Positions 24,239 through 25,621 of a DNA stretch of 25,621 nucleotides are shown in pieces. Source of the DNA: an uncultured bacterium (lineage in GTDB: Bacteria > Actinomycetota > Coriobacteriia > Coriobacteriales > Coriobacteriaceae); assembly GCA_905215275.1 (NCBI GenBank), contig CAJMPE010000005.1, positions 1 through 25,621 on the forward strand, read 5' to 3'. The first letter of the stretch is position 1. The number at the start of each line of letters is the position of its first letter. The notes under the pieces are model-generated. The model worked only from the letters and a program-made list of their open reading frames with translations. It ran no database searches and had not been told where the DNA came from. The translations under genes were made by a program, and so were the position numbers.

Positions 24239-24855
24239 TACTCGGCCTCCTTTGCAGCGGCGGGCGTCCCAGCAGGTGCGTCGCCAGCGGCGGGCGCGGT
24301 GGGCTTCCCGGCAGGCGCGTCACCGGCACCATCAGCCCCGGCCCCCGCAGCCACAAACCCGTCCTCGCCCAGCTCAACGCCACCGTCCCAGGTTGCGGCG
24401 CCGCCCACGGTGAGCGGGTCGCCGCCGGCACGCATCACGGCCTCCTTCTGGTCCAGGATGCCGCACGCCTCCACGATGGCATCGATCACGGTCTCGGGGC
24501 GAATGGCGCACCCGGGCGCGTACACATCCACGGGAATCGCGCGGTCCACGCCGCCGATCACGTTATAGGCATCGCGGAATACGCCGCCCGAACACGCGCA
24601 AATTCCGCACGCCACCACGCACTTGGGCTCGAGCATCTGGTTGTAGATCTGGCGCACGACGGGCAGGTTCTGCGCGTTGACCGAACCCGTCACCAAAAAG
24701 ATATCCGCATGCTTGGGGTTGCCGGTATTGACCACGCCAAAGCGCTCCGCATCGAACAGCGGCGTGAGCGAGGCCAGCACCTCGATATCGCATCCGTTGC
24801 AGCTCGAGCCGTCGTAATGAATAACCCACGGCGAGCGCGACATTTTATGATCCAT
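24238..24855 (-). CDS. echC: Ech hydrogenase small subunit, NuoB-like
   Basis: A 205-residue hydrogenase small subunit, homologous to NuoB/EchC, carrying one 4Fe-4S cluster next to the NiFe site. Its ligands are Cys19 and Cys22 (SSCNGCD), Cys86 (in GICACSGG) and Cys116 (APGCAIRPE). After residue about 160 there is a Gly/Ala/Pro/Asp-rich tail of about 40 residues, not part of the core fold. ATG at 24853-24855 is well supported by AGGAGG eight bases upstream. A second ATG four codons later is less likely. The stop is coupled to the echD start. Confidence 0.93.
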   Translation of the reverse strand: MDHKMSRSPWVIHYDGSSCNGCDIEVLASLTPLFDAERFGVVNTGNPKHADIFLVTGSVNAQNLPVVRQIYNQMLEPKCVVACGICACSGGVFRDAYNVIGGVDRAIPVDVYAPGCAIRPETVIDAIVEACGILDQKEAVMRAGGDPLTVGGAATWDGGVELGEDGFVAAGAGADGAGDAPAGKPTAPAAGDAPAGTPAAAKEAE

Positions 24856-24867
24856 GAATGCCGCCTC

Positions 24868-25621
24868 CTAAATAAACACGTCGACGAGGATGGGCATAAG
24901 GTTGAGCAGGCCAAACACCAGCGCCACGCCCCATCCGAGCTTAAAGCAGCTGCGCCAGGTGCTGCGTGCGAAGGTGTTGTCGATCAGCACCTCGACAAAA
25001 TACGTCGCAGCCATCACGACCAGGGCGACCACCCAGCTCACCGGGTTGTCCCAGACAAAGAACATGCCCACCCACATCAAAAACAGCACGGTCTCGCACC
25101 AGTGCATAAGGGTCATCTTGGCCAGCGTGCCGCCGCTCATCTCGGTGGCGACGCCCTGAACGATCTCCTGATGCGCGTGATGCGAGTACGAAAGGTCAAA
25201 CGGCGACTTGCGCAGCTTGATGGTAAGCACCGCGAGCAGCGCGAGAAAAATGGGCGCGCTGTACACGATGATGGGGGCCGACTGCCCCGTCACGGCGATG
25301 AAATCAAAGCTGTCGGTGGCAAGATACAGGCCCACGCTCATCAGCAGAACGGCGGGCTCGTAACTCATGACCTGCAACAGCTCGCGGTCGGCGCCGACCT
25401 GGGCAAACGGGCTTTGCGTCGAGGCAGACGCCAACACCACAAAGATCGCGGCGAGCGTAACCATAAAGGCGCACAACAGCGTGTTGGAGCCCGACACAAA
25501 GATACCGCCGCCCACGACGGTAAAGATGAGCGCGCACGCCATATAGGTATCGTCCATGGTATTTACGCTGGCGGGGGCCTTGCGCAGCAGCTTGGCAACG
25601 TCGTAGAAGGGCTGCAGCAGG
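24868..25621 (-). CDS. echB: Ech hydrogenase membrane subunit B (NuoH-like), 5' end off window
   Basis: A membrane subunit homologous to NuoH/HycD/EchB that anchors the peripheral arm and takes part in cation pumping. An internal ATG at 25557 is not the true start: the frame continues to the window edge, giving LLQPFYDVAKLLRK upstream, the conserved cytoplasmic motif of this family just after the first helix. The segment RKSPFDLSYSHHAHQEIVQG, with the family's PFDL...HQEIV pattern, is present. At least six helices are visible. The stop lies 12 bases before echC. The gene order B-C-D-E-F matches ech operons; echA should lie beyond the right edge. Confidence 0.92.
   Translation of the reverse strand, partial: LLQPFYDVAKLLRKAPASVNTMDDTYMACALIFTVVGGGIFVSGSNTLLCAFMVTLAAIFVVLASASTQSPFAQVGADRELLQVMSYEPAVLLMSVGLYLATDSFDFIAVTGQSAPIIVYSAPIFLALLAVLTIKLRKSPFDLSYSHHAHQEIVQGVATEMSGGTLAKMTLMHWCETVLFLMWVGMFFVWDNPVSWVVALVVMAATYFVEVLIDNTFARSTWRSCFKLGWGVALVFGLLNLMPILVDVFI

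Noticed and set aside
22079..25621. Formate hydrogenlyase (hyc) operon
   Set aside because: Subunits C and D are separate genes and the order B-C-D-E-F fits ech; HycE would be a fusion with a C-terminal peptide.

Overview
The window is a high-GC stretch of a bacterial chromosome. It most likely comes from a gut member of Coriobacteriia, Collinsella or a close relative. This rests on the overall style: high GC, short intergenic gaps rich in small palindromic repeats, a magnesium-type NRAMP paired with an MgtE-like sensor, a DUF362 ferredoxin-like protein and an Ech-type energy-converting [NiFe] hydrogenase. No rRNA, tRNA, CRISPR array, insertion-sequence transposase or phage gene was seen. The species assignment is inference; no marker gene is present.

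Layout. (1) 1-515 holds only structured non-coding DNA: a strong hairpin at the left edge, a long imperfect inverted repeat and the terminator of the following operon. (2) 516-3631 (minus) is a two-gene magnesium unit: a PRC-barrel/MgtE_N/CBS protein with a diverged five-helix membrane domain, then an NRAMP-family transporter whose motifs are of the magnesium type. (3) 4006-9788 (minus) carries envelope and ion genes: a membrane-anchored polysaccharide-deacetylase-like protein with lost metal ligands, a PRC-barrel protein, a YtxH protein, an orphan protein resembling the N-terminal domain of cyanophycin synthetase, a CorC/HlyC-type transporter and a haemolysin-III/PAQR protein. (4) 9975-10940 (plus) is a secreted or membrane-anchored alpha/beta hydrolase with a clear promoter and two putative operator copies. 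(5) 11192-12397 (minus) is a DUF362 protein with two 4Fe-4S motifs. (6) 12508-15896 (minus) is a MacB-like ATPase plus a large FtsX permease. (7) 16212-19539 (minus) is an ABC-2 exporter of one ATPase and two permeases, divergent from (8) a NarL-type two-component pair at 19750-21521 (plus). (9) 22079-25621 (minus) is echBCDEF of an energy-converting hydrogenase; echB runs off the right edge.

How the genes may work together. The sensor and the NRAMP-type carrier probably control magnesium import, and CorC adds another likely magnesium-handling protein. The two-component system is placed to control the divergent exporter, as is common for cell-envelope stress or antimicrobial-peptide modules. 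The Ech complex would oxidise reduced ferredoxin, make H2 and pump cations; the large subunit keeps both Cys pairs of the NiFe site and ends right after them, so it needs no C-terminal processing.

The intergenic DNA is notable. A GGGGAC/GTCCCC palindromic repeat family occurs at three loci, each at the 3' end of a minus-strand gene, and in two of them it appears to supply the gene's stop codon. Other, unrelated long inverted-repeat elements lie at about 206-432, 10978-11109 and 21587-21985.
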